Assembly (NCBI GenBank): GCA_022496805.1
Contig: CM040107.1
Span: forward strand, 13,069,501 to 13,133,500
DNA length: 64,000 nucleotides
Source of the DNA: Pohlia nutans
Lineage: Eukaryota; Streptophyta; Bryopsida; Bryales; Mniaceae
Direction of reading: 5' to 3'
In this document: positions 24,425-35,423 of the stretch, piece after piece
How the letters are laid out: every line of letters starts with the position of its first letter
Position numbering within the stretch: position 1 is the first letter of the stretch
Notes under the pieces: model-generated
Database searches by the model: none
What the model was told of the DNA's origin: nothing
The model's input: only the letters and a program-made list of their open reading frames with translations
Translations under genes and position numbers: made by a program

Positions 24425-25030
24425 TGTTTGGTAAAATTTTCAAACGGTCATAACTTTTGCAATATAACACATTTTTGAACGTTTTTTTTTTTTCATGGGT
24501 AGGTATTGTAATGAGGAACGTTCTCCAATTAAATAATTTAGTAAAACATTTAGGAGTTTTTCTCTTTTCAATTTAAAGTGATAGCAGAGTTAGAAGAACA
24601 TGTAGTAATGTTTAAACCTTTATAACTTTTGCAATATAATACATTTTTGATCGTTTTTTTTTTCATGAGTAGGTGTTGTAATGAGGAATCTACTTCAATA
24701 AAAAAAAATTGGCAAAACCTTTGAGAGTTTTTCTCTATTTAATTTAAAGTGACAGCAGAGTTAGAAGAACATGTAGTAATTTTTATACCTTTATAACTTT
24801 TGCAATACAATACATTTTTGATTGTTTTTTTTTTTCATGGGTAGGTGTTGTAATAAGGAACATACTTCAATAAAAAAACTGGCAAAAAAGGTAAGAAAAT
24901 TGTTATATTCAATTTAAAGTGACAGCAGAGTTAGAAAAACATGTAGTAATTTTAAACCTTCATAACTTTTGCAATACAAAAAAATTTTGAACATTTTTTT
25001 TCATGTGTAGATGTTGTAAAGTGTTTGATG
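24425..25030. repeat. tandem repeat, about 170 bp unit, 3.5 copies
   Basis: The landmark AACTTTTGCAAT falls at 24452, 24624, 24795 and 24964, so periods are 172, 171 and 169 bp. Each unit carries a poly-T run, CATGGGTAGGTGTTGTAATGAGG and GTGACAGCAGAGTTAGAAGA in the same order. Confidence 0.9.
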
Positions 25031-28000
25031 AGGAGCTCTTGTATTTTAATAATAAGAGGATGTTTTCTTAAAATTCACGTAGAACATAATTCATGTATTT
25101 CTTGTAATTTACGTAATTCCTGACATTCATGTATTTCTTGCAATTTGTGTAATTTTTGAAATTCATATAATTTTTGTAATTCACATATTTCTCAAAATTA
25201 ATGTTGAACATAATTCACCAATTTTTTTGTATTACGTGATATTTGTCAATATTTGAAAAATGATGTGTATAAATTATGATACTTTGTTGAACCACGTGAT
25301 GTGTATGTTGTTGCTATGTATGAGAAATCCTTGAAAAAGGATGTGCAACAGTATAAACATAAATTTCATACGTAGATGGATATCGTAATCCTGAATACAT
25401 GATATCATTATACAAGGGTTTTTTTTGCATCGTTGAAAAATTATAAAACTATGAAAAACTAAAGTACAAATTAAACGTGAAAAAGATAAAAAGTAAGGAA
25501 TGAAATGAATTGGTTATGTCTCAGTTGCCTTTAAAATCCAACAATATAGAAATAATGAATATTGCATTGTTAATGCTATCAAATCCAAATAAATTTCACG
25601 TACAAACATCAATGGAAGTAGGATGTTTTTCTTGCCACCAATGTTGGTGTCACATTGCACCAATATACAAGTTTGATGTTTTTTGCAAAGTTTGGTTGGT
25701 GGCAAATCACCATGGTTTGTACTAGTGCGTGGCGAGCCTATGCCGGGACACGAGACTGTCCGATGGCATCTCATGTGTGTTAGTAACTTGATCTAGTCTG
25801 TCCACTAGAAGAGGGGTCTCGGTGCCGACAAAGATGGAAAACTCTCCCATGCATGATCATATCTGTGTGGGCCTTATTGATTTTGGATTGGCTGTCGATG
25901 TTGTCTTGGTGTCATGGTGTTAGTTGAGTATAAGTCCAAAGGTGGCGAGTCCCATGTACTGAGACCCGAGACTGTCCCATGGCATGTCGAGTGCGTGAGT
26001 AACTTGATCAAGTTGGTCCACCAAAAGAGTGGTCTCGGTACAGATAGGGATGGCAAACTTTCCCAGGCTTGATCATACAGGCGTTTGTTTGAGTCTTTTA
26101 GAGTCCGAGGACTGGAATGTCTCGTGGCAAGGCCTTCAATATCTTGATCAAGTGCGTCGACTAAGAGAGGGGTCTCGGTGACGACACGGCTGGCTTCCTC
26201 TCCCATGCATGATCATGACTCTATGTCCTTAGAGATTTTGGAATGGCTCTTGTTGACGTCTCGGTGTCATAGGTGTGGCGTGGCGAGTGGAAGACTTTGT
26301 CAGGTGGAAGACATTGTCGTCTCGTGTGTCATGATCTGGACTGTCCCAAGACGTGGCGAGTTCCACAGCTCTTCGGGCTCCCATCAGTGGCCGATTCAGG
26401 TCGTCTTGCTCGTGATCTCGCCGTGTCCAAAGTATTGGCTCTGTTGTGACTGTCGATGTGTGAAAGGTGGTGATCGTATGGTTCGAATTGATCGTCTTGT
26501 TCGTGCTCTTCGTTGTACACCTGGGTCGTCACGGCCCTAGAGTACATATCTTAGATCAAAGCCCTCTACCATGAGAAGGCCAGAAGGGTGTCGGGACCAA
26601 GACACCGGTCTTAGGTTCTCTTGACTGATCTACAAAACGCGGTCGTGGCGGTGTTGGGATCGTGATCGACGTGTTTTGAGGGCTGTCTTGGTGTCAAATT
26701 GCTCGCATCGATGCTACAATGGCCATCTTGGTGTTCTGTAGGCCGGGGGGTGTCATCATCTTGTGTTTGTGTATCATTTGTGGTCAATTTCCTTCTCGCT
26801 TGTGATAGGCATCATGGTGTCATGGACATAGTTGACGTCTTAGGATCAGATTTGTTAGATCAGGGTACCCCTCCGAGAGAGGGGTCTCAGGGCCCACTCC
26901 CTCGTTATTCCCAACCTGGGCTGATCATGTGTTGATGGAAGCCATAGTGTCGCGTTTTTGTAGATTTGTAGATCTCGTAGAATCTCAGCAATTCGTAGAT
27001 CTCAACCTCCCTCCGACGGAGAAGCCTCGGTACCGACGCTATGGGAGCCCCAATCCCTGCCTGATCAATCCCTACCATAAGCCTCGGGGCCGACACCCAC
27101 CATGAGTCTGATGGAGTCTTAGGACTGTCTTATGGCGTGGCGAATCCAACTGCTTTTGGGACTCCCATGACAATTTTTTTCTCTGTGAGGAGAGTGCGTG
27201 ATGACAAGACCCGGGCGTGGTGCGTGATAAGTCCCATGACTAATGTTTTTTAAGTAAGAAGAGTGCGTGATGACAAGATTTGGGAGTGGTGCGTGACGAG
27301 TCCCAAAGCACTTAAGACTCTCATTAGTAAATTTTTCAAAACCAGGGGTGTGCGTGATTTAGAGATCCGCGAGTGGTGCATGAACAGTACTGCTGCAGTG
27401 TTGAAAAGTTTGTTAAGGGTGGGAGTTCCCTTCGTGCTGGCGAATCGTGATGGCGTGCTCGTGATGGTGGTTTTTTTGTGACTGTGGTTTGCTCATCCTG
27501 GACGTCGTATTGCGAGGGGTGCGACTTGCTCGCCATGGCCGCGTTGCTTGTGATGGTGTTACTATCTAGACCTTGTGATGGCCGTATTGCTTGCTCCTTT
27601 GCGCGTGATGAATTTGTGACGGCGTGCTCGTGATGGCGTGTCGTCATGGCGTAGTTTGTCTTGCTCGAAATAGTCGTGTCGTATTTTTGAAATCAAGTTA
27701 GACCACCGACAGAGGTGGCTCGGGGCCGACACCCTCGACAGTCTAAACCTCTTTGATCATGGTCATGGTCTGGTCATGTTGCGTGTTGGGAATTCTGGTG
27801 TGGACATGTTGGCGTGGAGTAGATTCTCGTCACGATTTGGTTATGTTGGCATGGGATTACGTAAGTCGTGTCGTCGTGCGCGTGGAATCTATCTTAGTCT
27901 TCTCTGCTTTGTCGGCGTGCTCGTGGAATGAAAATTGGTTTTCTGTCTGGCTCGATGGATATGTCTTGGATCTGTGTTGCTCGTGATGACATGAAGGGGT

Positions 28001-28462
28001 GTCGTGATGTCGTGTTGTCGTGATGGTGTGTTCGTGATGTCGTCGTGATGCCCTCGTGCTCATGGAACCTGGTAATCATCAGGAATTTCAAACCCCACTG
28101 ATTCTGCACGATTTTAGTGCGTTTATCGTTAAACACTGATTCCGCACGTCATACGTGCATTTAGAAGTGTCGTTATCGTACGGAAGTGACAGGCATTACT
28201 AAGATGTCGATGCGGTGTCTTTTCAATGATTATGACAAAAGTGTTGTTTCCGCACGAAAGTCGTGCTTGACGGAATCCGTGCGTTAATCGTGTATCTACA
28301 TTACATCGCTAATAAGACACGGATAACATGCGGGTTTAGTTAATGCGGATTCAGTATCGTATACGTATCATATTAATGCCTTTTACTATATTCGTGCGAT
28401 TTCAGTATCTATTATAATGCAAATTATTTTCGTACGACATCCGTGTACAATATTTAAAAGGA

Positions 28463-28530
28463 ATTTTTGGAATCTTTTGGAATCTTTCAAAATATTTTGG
28501 AATATGTTGGAATATTCCAAGAATCTTCTT
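28463..28530. repeat. 11-bp TTTTGGAATC repeat
   Basis: Five or six imperfect units; the reverse complement of the 13007-13120 repeat in the first CACTA element. Confidence 0.6.
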
Positions 28531-28689
28531 TAAATTATACTTACGGTTTAATTTCCCAAAACATTTTTAGATCTACATTTAGAGTTTAGAAGCAATATAC
28601 ATTAAAATTTCAAAGAAATAACATTTTATATTTTTAGAATTCAAATTTGGTATTATTGGTTATCATTGTACTTTTCATCATAGGAGCAA

Positions 28690-29180
28690 AAAAAAAATAG
28701 CTCACAACCACCACGATTTTGGTAAAAAATAAAAAAAATCAAAATATTATGAAAAAAATCCTAGATATAGAAAATGTCCTGCATAATCTAGTGAAAAAAA
28801 AGAATTTGGAAAAAAAGTTTTTTTTACATAGTGAAAAACTTTCAAAGTCCGCTGAAAAAAAAAAACAGCTCACGGCCATGATCTGCCATCACGATTTTGG
28901 CAAAAAATTCAAAAATTCAAAATATTATGAAAAAAATCCTATATATAGAAAAAGTCCTGCATAATCTAGTGCAAAAAAAAATTTGGAAAAAAAGATTTTT
29001 TCACATAGTTAAAAACATTCAAAGTCCGCTAAAAAAGAAAAACAGCTCACAGCCATGATCTGCCATCACAATTTTGGCCAAAGAAAAAAAAAACTCAAAA
29101 TATGCTGAAAAAATTTGTAGATGTAGGAAGAGCCCTAAATGTTGTAGTGCAAAAAAAATTTGAAAAAAGAATTATATACA
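28690..29180. repeat. tandem repeat, 168-177 bp unit, nearly 3 copies
   Basis: The landmark GCTCAC falls at 28700, 28868 and 29045. Each unit runs through CACGATTTTGGCAAAAAA, ATTATGAAAAAAATCCTA and CCTGCATAATCTAGTG. The unit sequence is unrelated to the 170-bp array in the 23.7 kb CACTA element. Confidence 0.85.
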
Positions 29181-29239
29181 CATGGCAAGAAATTGCCAAT
29201 GGTTTTAATCTTTTATAATTACCAAAAAAGTTCCATTCT

Positions 29240-29330
29240 GTGCATCGAGAGTTTGTGGTGACTTGGTGGTTTGGAGTTTGGTTGACAATCGGGAGGACGC
29301 GAGTTCAAATCCCGCCGACGGCGATAGAGC
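29240..29330 (+). repeat. tRNA-like module inside the long-TIR element
   Basis: Box A-like GTGACTTGGTGGTTTGGAG and box B-like GAGTTCAAATCCCGCC at near-tRNA spacing. I cannot fold a full cloverleaf. Confidence 0.4.
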
Positions 29331-31143
29331 TTGGGAAGCCATGGTGGGCCCCACCACAGGTTCGGGCAATTTCCGTGTAGTTAAAGTGGGTAGCGAGGAA
29401 AATAATTTTTTTATATTTTATTAATATTTTATTTTATATTTTTTAATAGTATTATTTTGATCAAATTTAGATATAGAAAGAAAATAAAATCTAGATATGG
29501 AAAAGATGATGTCGCACGAAAAACGCACTGAATCAGTGTAGTTTTAAAGACGATTAAAACACGACATTTGACGACTATAAAGAGTGTTGAATTCATACGT
29601 TTTCAATAGATATATCAATCGTGTCGAATTAGTACTATATCCGCTTGTACGAACATCGTGTCATATCAGTGTAGTTGCGATGAATGACGCAACGATGCGG
29701 AATCAGTGCGAAAACTGTACGAACCCTTGAAATATCGGAAATCGCACTGAAATCGTGCGGAATCAGTGGGGTCCGAAATTCCTGATGATGGTGTGATGCC
29801 GAGTCTCATTGTTGCTCGTGATGGCGTGCTCGTGGATCCTGGTGATGGTGTGATGTCCAGTCTCATTGTTGATTGTGTTGGCGTGCTCGTGATGGCGTGA
29901 TCTCGTGATGCTGTGTCGTGAGGACGTGATGGCCTGTCCTGATGCTCGTGATGTCGTGATGGAAATTGTCTTGGTTATCTTTGCCATGAATGAGTTTAGA
30001 GACCCGGGAGTGGTGCGTGACGAGTCCCACAGCACTTGGGACTTTCATGTGTAAATTTACCAAAGTGAGGGGAGTGCGTGATTTAGAGACTCGGAAGTGG
30101 TGAATGAACAGTCCCGCTGCAAGTCTTGTTCCTTTTCGCGTGACGAGATCGTAATGTTGTCCTCGTGATGGCGTGTCGTGATGGCGTATTACTAGTAGTT
30201 CGTCTTGCTCTAGATACGTGATGGCGTGTCGTATTGTTGGCGTCTCGTATGTTTAGCATGTCGAATTTGTTTGCTGATGATGGCATATTGTACTTTTGAA
30301 GATCAAGCTTCACCAGCGGGATAGGGGACTCGGGGGCGACACCCTAGGCAGTCTAAACCGCTTTGATCATGGTCACGATTTGGTCACGTTACGTGGAGAT
30401 AATTCTAGTCATGGAGTGGTTATGATGTCGTGGAGTGGATTTTAGTATTTGTGCACGCCTTGGTGTGGTCATGACGCCCTGAACTCTCTCGACGCATGGA
30501 TTCAGGTAAAATGGGATCCGTCTTGTCTTCTCTGCTGATTGCGTGCTCTTCATGGCGTGCCCACGATGGCCTCCTCTAGATTGCGTGCTCATGATGGCGA
30601 GACGCACCATGAATGCGTTTCTTTTGGGATTGTGATTTTCATAATGCCGGTCGTCGTGATATGGTCGACATGGTCGTCGTGCCTTTTTTGTTAAATGTAC
30701 GAAGTTCATGTCATCGTGCTCGAGGATTCTGGTCATGCCGTTGTGCTCGTGGAATTTGTCTCCTCTGCTGTGGTTGCGACTTGGTACAACCCGTCGTGTT
30801 GGTGTGCTCGTGATGGCGTGCTTGTGATGGCCTGCTCGTGCTGGAGTGCTCGTGCTGGCGAGTCGTGATGGCGTGCTAGTGATGGCATGCCTGTAATGGC
30901 GTTAGGAGCCATGAATGCGTTGTGTCGTGCTCGAGGATTTTGGTCATGTCGTCGTACTCGTAGTTTTTGGTTATGTCAACCTCATTGAGTGACTTGGCCT
31001 TATCTGCTGGGGCGATGACATATTGTGATGGCGAGCTCGTGATGGCAAGACGTACCGTGCACGAGTTTCTTCTGCATTTGTGACTGTCGTTGTGCACGCC
31101 GTGATAATGTGGTCGCGATGGCACATGTGTCCTTGCTGTGTGT

Positions 31144-31280
31144 CACTACTAGGAGAGCATACGAAATATGACTATGGCCATATGACTAGATATGACTATC
31201 GGTTAGATATGACTCACCAGTAACTACTTTGGTGACTAGAACAGTCTATAGTCATCACATGACTATGATTTTAGTCATAT
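31144..31280 (+). mobile_element. unpaired CACTA-type terminus
   Basis: CACTACTAGGAGA followed by repeated TATGACTA words in both orientations, the layout of a CACTA left end with subterminal repeats. I found no matching right end up to about 34 kb, so the element is truncated or too diverged. Confidence 0.4.
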
Positions 31281-31429
31281 TTACACGGAACCTCAATGGG
31301 AACGTAGTAGGGGAACGTATTCTTCTGTGGGCAGCCATATGAGTTTTTGCGTGGGCAGCATATAACTAGAATTAGTAGTTATGTGACTATAGTTTTGGGC
31401 AACCATTTGTAAGTAAGTTTTAGAGTAGG

Positions 31430-32785
31430 GCCTTCATGGTTATAATTCAAATTTATATCCTTTGTTTATGTTTGATTTATTATTTCAATTTGACTTTGCT
31501 TCCTTCAGTTTAGGGTTTTCTTTCGAATTTACTTTGTTCCTTTGAGAATTTAACATTTTATATACTGTATTCTTTAAATTTTTATTAAGAACAAACTAGC
31601 GTGTTTTGTTTTGTTTTTTTTTTTGTTTTTTTCATTTCATAATTCTTTTCTTCTTACATTTTTATATCATTTATGCAATTCAGATGTCATGGATATTTTT
31701 TCCACATACCCTTCTTATTGTCTACAGTCATTGCAATTCTCTTTGCACCTTGTTCAAATACTTGTCATTTATCAACTTTGCTTTGATGTATTGTTTTTCT
31801 CTTTTTGACTAGAATAGTTTTATTTTGACTACAACGCTTCTTCCCCTCATGTATTCTTTCCACTTTCGTTTACTCTACCTCTCCCTCATTTTATCAGCTT
31901 CTTCTTTCAATTTCTGCCCGTTTCATGTCCATGCTAATTTTTCTCTCTATCACTGGTTTAGTGTTGCTTTGGTATTCATCTTGAATTATAATTTGAGGTA
32001 GTGTCTTGAGGGGTGCACTCTACATTAAACATTATATTCATTAAAATGAGAGAATTCCAGAATAATGAGATTTCAAAAAGTCTAAAATAAACCCAAATTG
32101 AACCACTAACCATTCCAAATATAGGTTGAAACATTAGAAGATGGATACAGTGAAGATCAAATAGAGTACATTTAATAGAAGTGTGCAATAAAAGATTACA
32201 AAAGTGACATCTATTTATAGTAAATATAAAACAAATATACATTTTTTGGGTGTTTGTATTGCAGGACGGTAATCCAATTTTGATAATGTCTCATAATGCT
32301 AGGAAAAAGAATGAGCAAAGCGTAAAATCCTATATAAAAACATGAGCTCCACGTATTTTATAAGTCTCTGACTATAGTAATCACGAATAGAATGCCTAGC
32401 GGATCTAGGGTTGCGATCGACTCTTCAGTTCAGCGTCGGCCTTCAACTAAAGTTCAGCTATTGCCTTGAACATCACATGACCACGACTATAGAAGTGATA
32501 CATCGACAATTGCCGTTGGGCAATCTCACGCTTTTGTTACGCCAACATCAATTCCTCCCTCTCATCTCGAACAGGAGCGGATCTCCGTCTGAATTTGTCA
32601 TGCGACTGAGTCTTTTGAAGACAAGCTTTCACTGATGGGAGACGAGTACGCAAGGGCGCATGAGGAGGCACATTAACACGGGCTTGGGTTAGACGAGGAG
32701 GGTGTGATGACAACATCGCAGGGATCTTTCGGTCAGCATTTAAAGTAGCAGAGGACTTGCATGGTTTGGGCATGTCGGAACCCTG
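31430..32785. other. AT-rich spacer
   Basis: Poly-T and TTC-rich at 31580-31700. An inverted copy of the CTCATTTTAATGAATATT word lies at 32035-32055. No supported gene. Confidence 0.4.
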
Positions 32786-33429
32786 CAAGTGTCGTAGCAC
32801 GTGATACCGGATATTCCCCTAGAACGCACTTTTTCGTATTAAGAACGCTCGTAGAGGTGATTTCCGTGTTATCGTTCCGCGGAGACTCTGTGAAGTGGGA
32901 AGTTTCCGGAGATGGTCCCGGACTGGTGATCTCTCTTTCTCTCTGTCACCAGCTGAATCCCTCTTTCCTACTAAACCAGGCCTTCTCCTACTGACTGACC
33001 CGGTTACGACTAGATCCGGTATCTTTCCGGGGAGGACTTCTTACTAATCTTCCTCTCCCCCGGTCCACCGTTATGACCTGATCCGGTTTCGTTTAACCTC
33101 TGTTTCCCCTCAGAGGGTTCTCCATTCACATTAGCGGTGCTGGATTGAAAGACACACCCCTCCCTACTGATTCAAGTGATGGGAACTTCACTACTTTACG
33201 GTTATACTCACAAAACTCCTCAATCCGGGTAATTCCCCTACTACACTTCAGGTGCAGATTCATCCCAGACCCACAGCCGGTCACTTAAGCGCAACCCGGT
33301 TTTCTCCCTCCTAAAAATTACTACAACGACCTGATAACCGGGATGGACCCTTATCTGGGGTGTCCGGAATCGGTTGGACTCCTAACAGTTTGTTTTACTC
33401 TGATCATTCCGTCCCTCCTTATCACATGA

Positions 33430-33900
33430 TCTATCCAGGTGCTGGCACCTCAACCGGACTACCCGTCCAGGAGTTCTGAGAGAACCGGAGTACCCCCTCC
33501 TATCCACTCAGCCACTAACCCGGATTATACCTTGCAACTGAGCACGGAACAACCCACCTTCAAACAATCTCTGAGTTTTCCCAACACCCAGATTCTTAAC
33601 TGGATCTACACAGAACCCGGCTACTCTAGCTATTCCGGCCTCTTCTGTCACGTGGTCTACCCAGGTGCTGGCACCTCAACCGGACTACCCATCCAGGAGT
33701 TTTGAGAGAACCGGAGTACCCCCTACTATCCACTCAGCCGCTAACCCGGATTATACCTTGCAACCGAGCACGGAACAACCAGATCTACAACAGAGTCCGA
33801 TCAACACTTCCGTTTACCAAGGGACTAATTTGGACCACGATCTCCACCAACAACCACACACACACACACATACACAAACACTCCAGTCCGTAGAAGAGTA
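33430..33900. repeat. tandem duplication, about 226 bp unit, in giant element copy 1
   Basis: Two copies of a block starting CCAGGTGCTGGCACCTCAAC and running to GAGCACGGAACAACC, beginning near 33436 and 33662. A CA microsatellite follows at 33853-33880. The sister element carries a single copy around 40300-40390. Confidence 0.8.
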
Positions 33901-34217
33901 TGCCTAGGGTTATTTACAAAGAGAAAATGGTACACAAAAAAGACCCCAGGAATGAGGAACATCCCTGGATAAAAAGAAAACACAAAGCCGACCAGATCCG
34001 GGAAACCCGCAGATCCTAAAAACTCGGGATCCGCAAAAACCGGGGAACTCCCCCACAGTTCACCTCTCTTCCTACACTGCAACTAACATTAAAATCCTAA
34101 AAAAAACCTAACTCCCAAACGGAGTCCTACCCTACTTACTCAAAAAGGGCCTGTTCTAAGTAGCCGGATCCACTAAGTCCGGGCCACTGATTCCGGGACT
34201 CCGATGACTCCGGGCAG

Positions 34218-35357
34218 CTACAGGTCCTCCGGCGGCTGCTCTTCTTTATCTTCCGAGCTCCCCACCACGATCGGATCCGCCGGCCTATCTCTTCGAGTTC
34301 CGCGCGCCGCCGGCTGTCCCACCTGTTGCTTTTCCGCCCTGTCCGGTTGGACATCCATTGCCTCCATACCTTTGCTCAAATCCCGGACTTCCTCTGGGCT
34401 TACTCCCGCGGGTCGGACTATGTGGATTGGCTCCACATCCATCACGGTCCGGGAGGTAGTTTCCTCCTGATCCGGCTCCTCCTCCGAAGAGCTCTCCCGG
34501 ATGTACTCCGCCAGTACCCGGAACTCCACCAAGTATGCCTCTACCTTGTCCGAGTACTCCCAGACTACTTTCTTCATCCGGGCTGCTCCCTCCAATCTCG
34601 GTTGAAGTACCCGCTCGTCGTACAACCGGGCCTTTGTTTGTGCCTCCCCATCCGATTGGAACAACCCTGATACCTTGGAGACGCACTGCCGGCTTGTTTC
34701 TGCTACTCTCCGGATGGTATCCTCTTGCTCCCGGATCAGCAACTCCTTCCTCTGTACGTGTGCCTCCATCTTATTGATGTAGGCTACCTTTCGTTGCAGC
34801 TCCTCCTCAAATCCCTTCAAGAGTGCCGCGGATTTGCTCTCTGCCTCCCGGATACCCTGCAGTTGTCCAGTTAGCTCATTCTCCCTCTCCCTGCTCTGGA
34901 TGAGTTTCCTTTGGAGCTTCGGATACTCCAGAGCGTCGTTCGTCCGGAGAAGAGTCCCTGTCTCCCGGAGAGCAGCGAACATGGGGTTGTACTGCTCCGT
35001 AACCATGTCTAGTGCCACCCGGGTCTGCAGTAACATGTCCTCCACCCGGAGCGGTTCTCCTTGTTCCGCTGGCACATTCCCGGATGGACCTGCCCCCTGG
35101 ACCGGTTCTGCTCCCGCTGGCATCCCCTGCTCCCGGTCCCCCTCGTCTCCGGTTTCCTCTTCGTCCTGCTCTGCTTCCTTGGGACGATTGTTGAGTGGGG
35201 TCACTTTCCTCCGGGCCGGTCCCTTCTTTCGGGGCGTGGTCTCTGGCCCTTCCGGTTCTTCCTTCCCCTCAACTGTGAGGACTAACTTCCTCTTCCGACC
35301 CTGGGATCGCGGCTGAGACGGACCTCCCTCCCAGTCTGTCCGGTTCTCTTCTTCCAT
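34218..35357 (-). CDS. coiled-coil ORF of giant element copy 1, 379 aa
   Basis: ATG at 35357 (minus). The N-terminal 110 residues are charged and disordered (KRKLVLTVEGKEE, PARRKVTPLNN). From about residue 115 to 290 there is long heptad-like Glu/Lys/Arg/Leu sequence (RENELTGQLQGIREAESKS, KELLIREQEDTIRRV). The LFQSDGEAQTKARLYDERV segment is shared with the sister element (LFKPDGEAQTEARLYRERV), which supports real coding. The acidic tail ends SSEDKEEQPPEDL. It probably is the 3' part of one longer gene with the ORFs upstream. Function is unknown; a structural, Gag-like role is a guess. Confidence 0.5.
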   Translation of the reverse strand: MEEENRTDWEGGPSQPRSQGRKRKLVLTVEGKEEPEGPETTPRKKGPARRKVTPLNNRPKEAEQDEEETGDEGDREQGMPAGAEPVQGAGPSGNVPAEQGEPLRVEDMLLQTRVALDMVTEQYNPMFAALRETGTLLRTNDALEYPKLQRKLIQSRERENELTGQLQGIREAESKSAALLKGFEEELQRKVAYINKMEAHVQRKELLIREQEDTIRRVAETSRQCVSKVSGLFQSDGEAQTKARLYDERVLQPRLEGAARMKKVVWEYSDKVEAYLVEFRVLAEYIRESSSEEEPDQEETTSRTVMDVEPIHIVRPAGVSPEEVRDLSKGMEAMDVQPDRAEKQQVGQPAARGTRRDRPADPIVVGSSEDKEEQPPEDL

Positions 35358-35423
35358 ACGTTCCTATGGAACCGCCGGGGTAGAATCCTCCTCCATTGGT
35401 CCGGGTCCCTCTACCGGATGCTC

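Larger units (their letters stand above)
23749..25727. mobile_element. CACTA-type non-autonomous element, TSD CGT
   Basis: The ends are CACTAGTACAAA and TTTGTACTAGTG, perfect 12-bp inverted repeats. The target duplication is CGT at 23746-23748 and 25728-25730. Subterminal TTGCCACCAA, GCACCAATAT and TTGGTGC words recur at both ends in opposite orientation, as expected for transposase-binding repeats. There is no transposase ORF. The interior has a 16-17 bp tandem repeat, GGGCTGCCCGAAA blocks, a tRNA-like module and a 170-bp tandem array, all AT-rich against the GC-richer satellite host. Confidence 0.92.
28075..29789. mobile_element. long-TIR non-autonomous DNA element (MULE or foldback-like)
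   Basis: The two ends form an inverted repeat of about 45 bp: ATCATCAGGAATTTC, an ACCCCACTGATTC block and GCACGATTTYAGTGCG on the left, with the reverse complement on the right and only a few mismatches. Further in, both sides carry CG-rich words such as CCGCACG and GCGGAATCAGT over about 300 bp. No ORF longer than about 80 codons is present. The target duplication is not clear; comparison with the nearby satellite unit CCTGGTGATGGTGTG suggests insertion within GGTGATGG. The superfamily is inferred from TIR length only. Confidence 0.75.
22606..31140. repeat. degenerate satellite/minisatellite field
   Basis: Two interleaved patterns. First, short units such as GTGATGGCGTGCTCGTGATGG, TGGCGAGTCCCATG and (22930-23230) TGGTCGTAATGG. 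Second, a longer unit of roughly 140-230 bp starting near TTGATCA, with a GTCTCGGTGCCGACA core and ending CATGATCATG; clear copies lie at 23561-23697, 25782-25922, 26000-26080, 26145-26215, 26545-26610, 26850-26930, 27695-27760 and 30300-30365. Apparent reading frames are composition artefacts. The CACTA element and the long-TIR element below interrupt it. Confidence 0.75.

Noticed and set aside
22606..31140. Many short ORFs on both strands
   Set aside because: They follow from the repeat composition, appear in several frames at once and show no domain.
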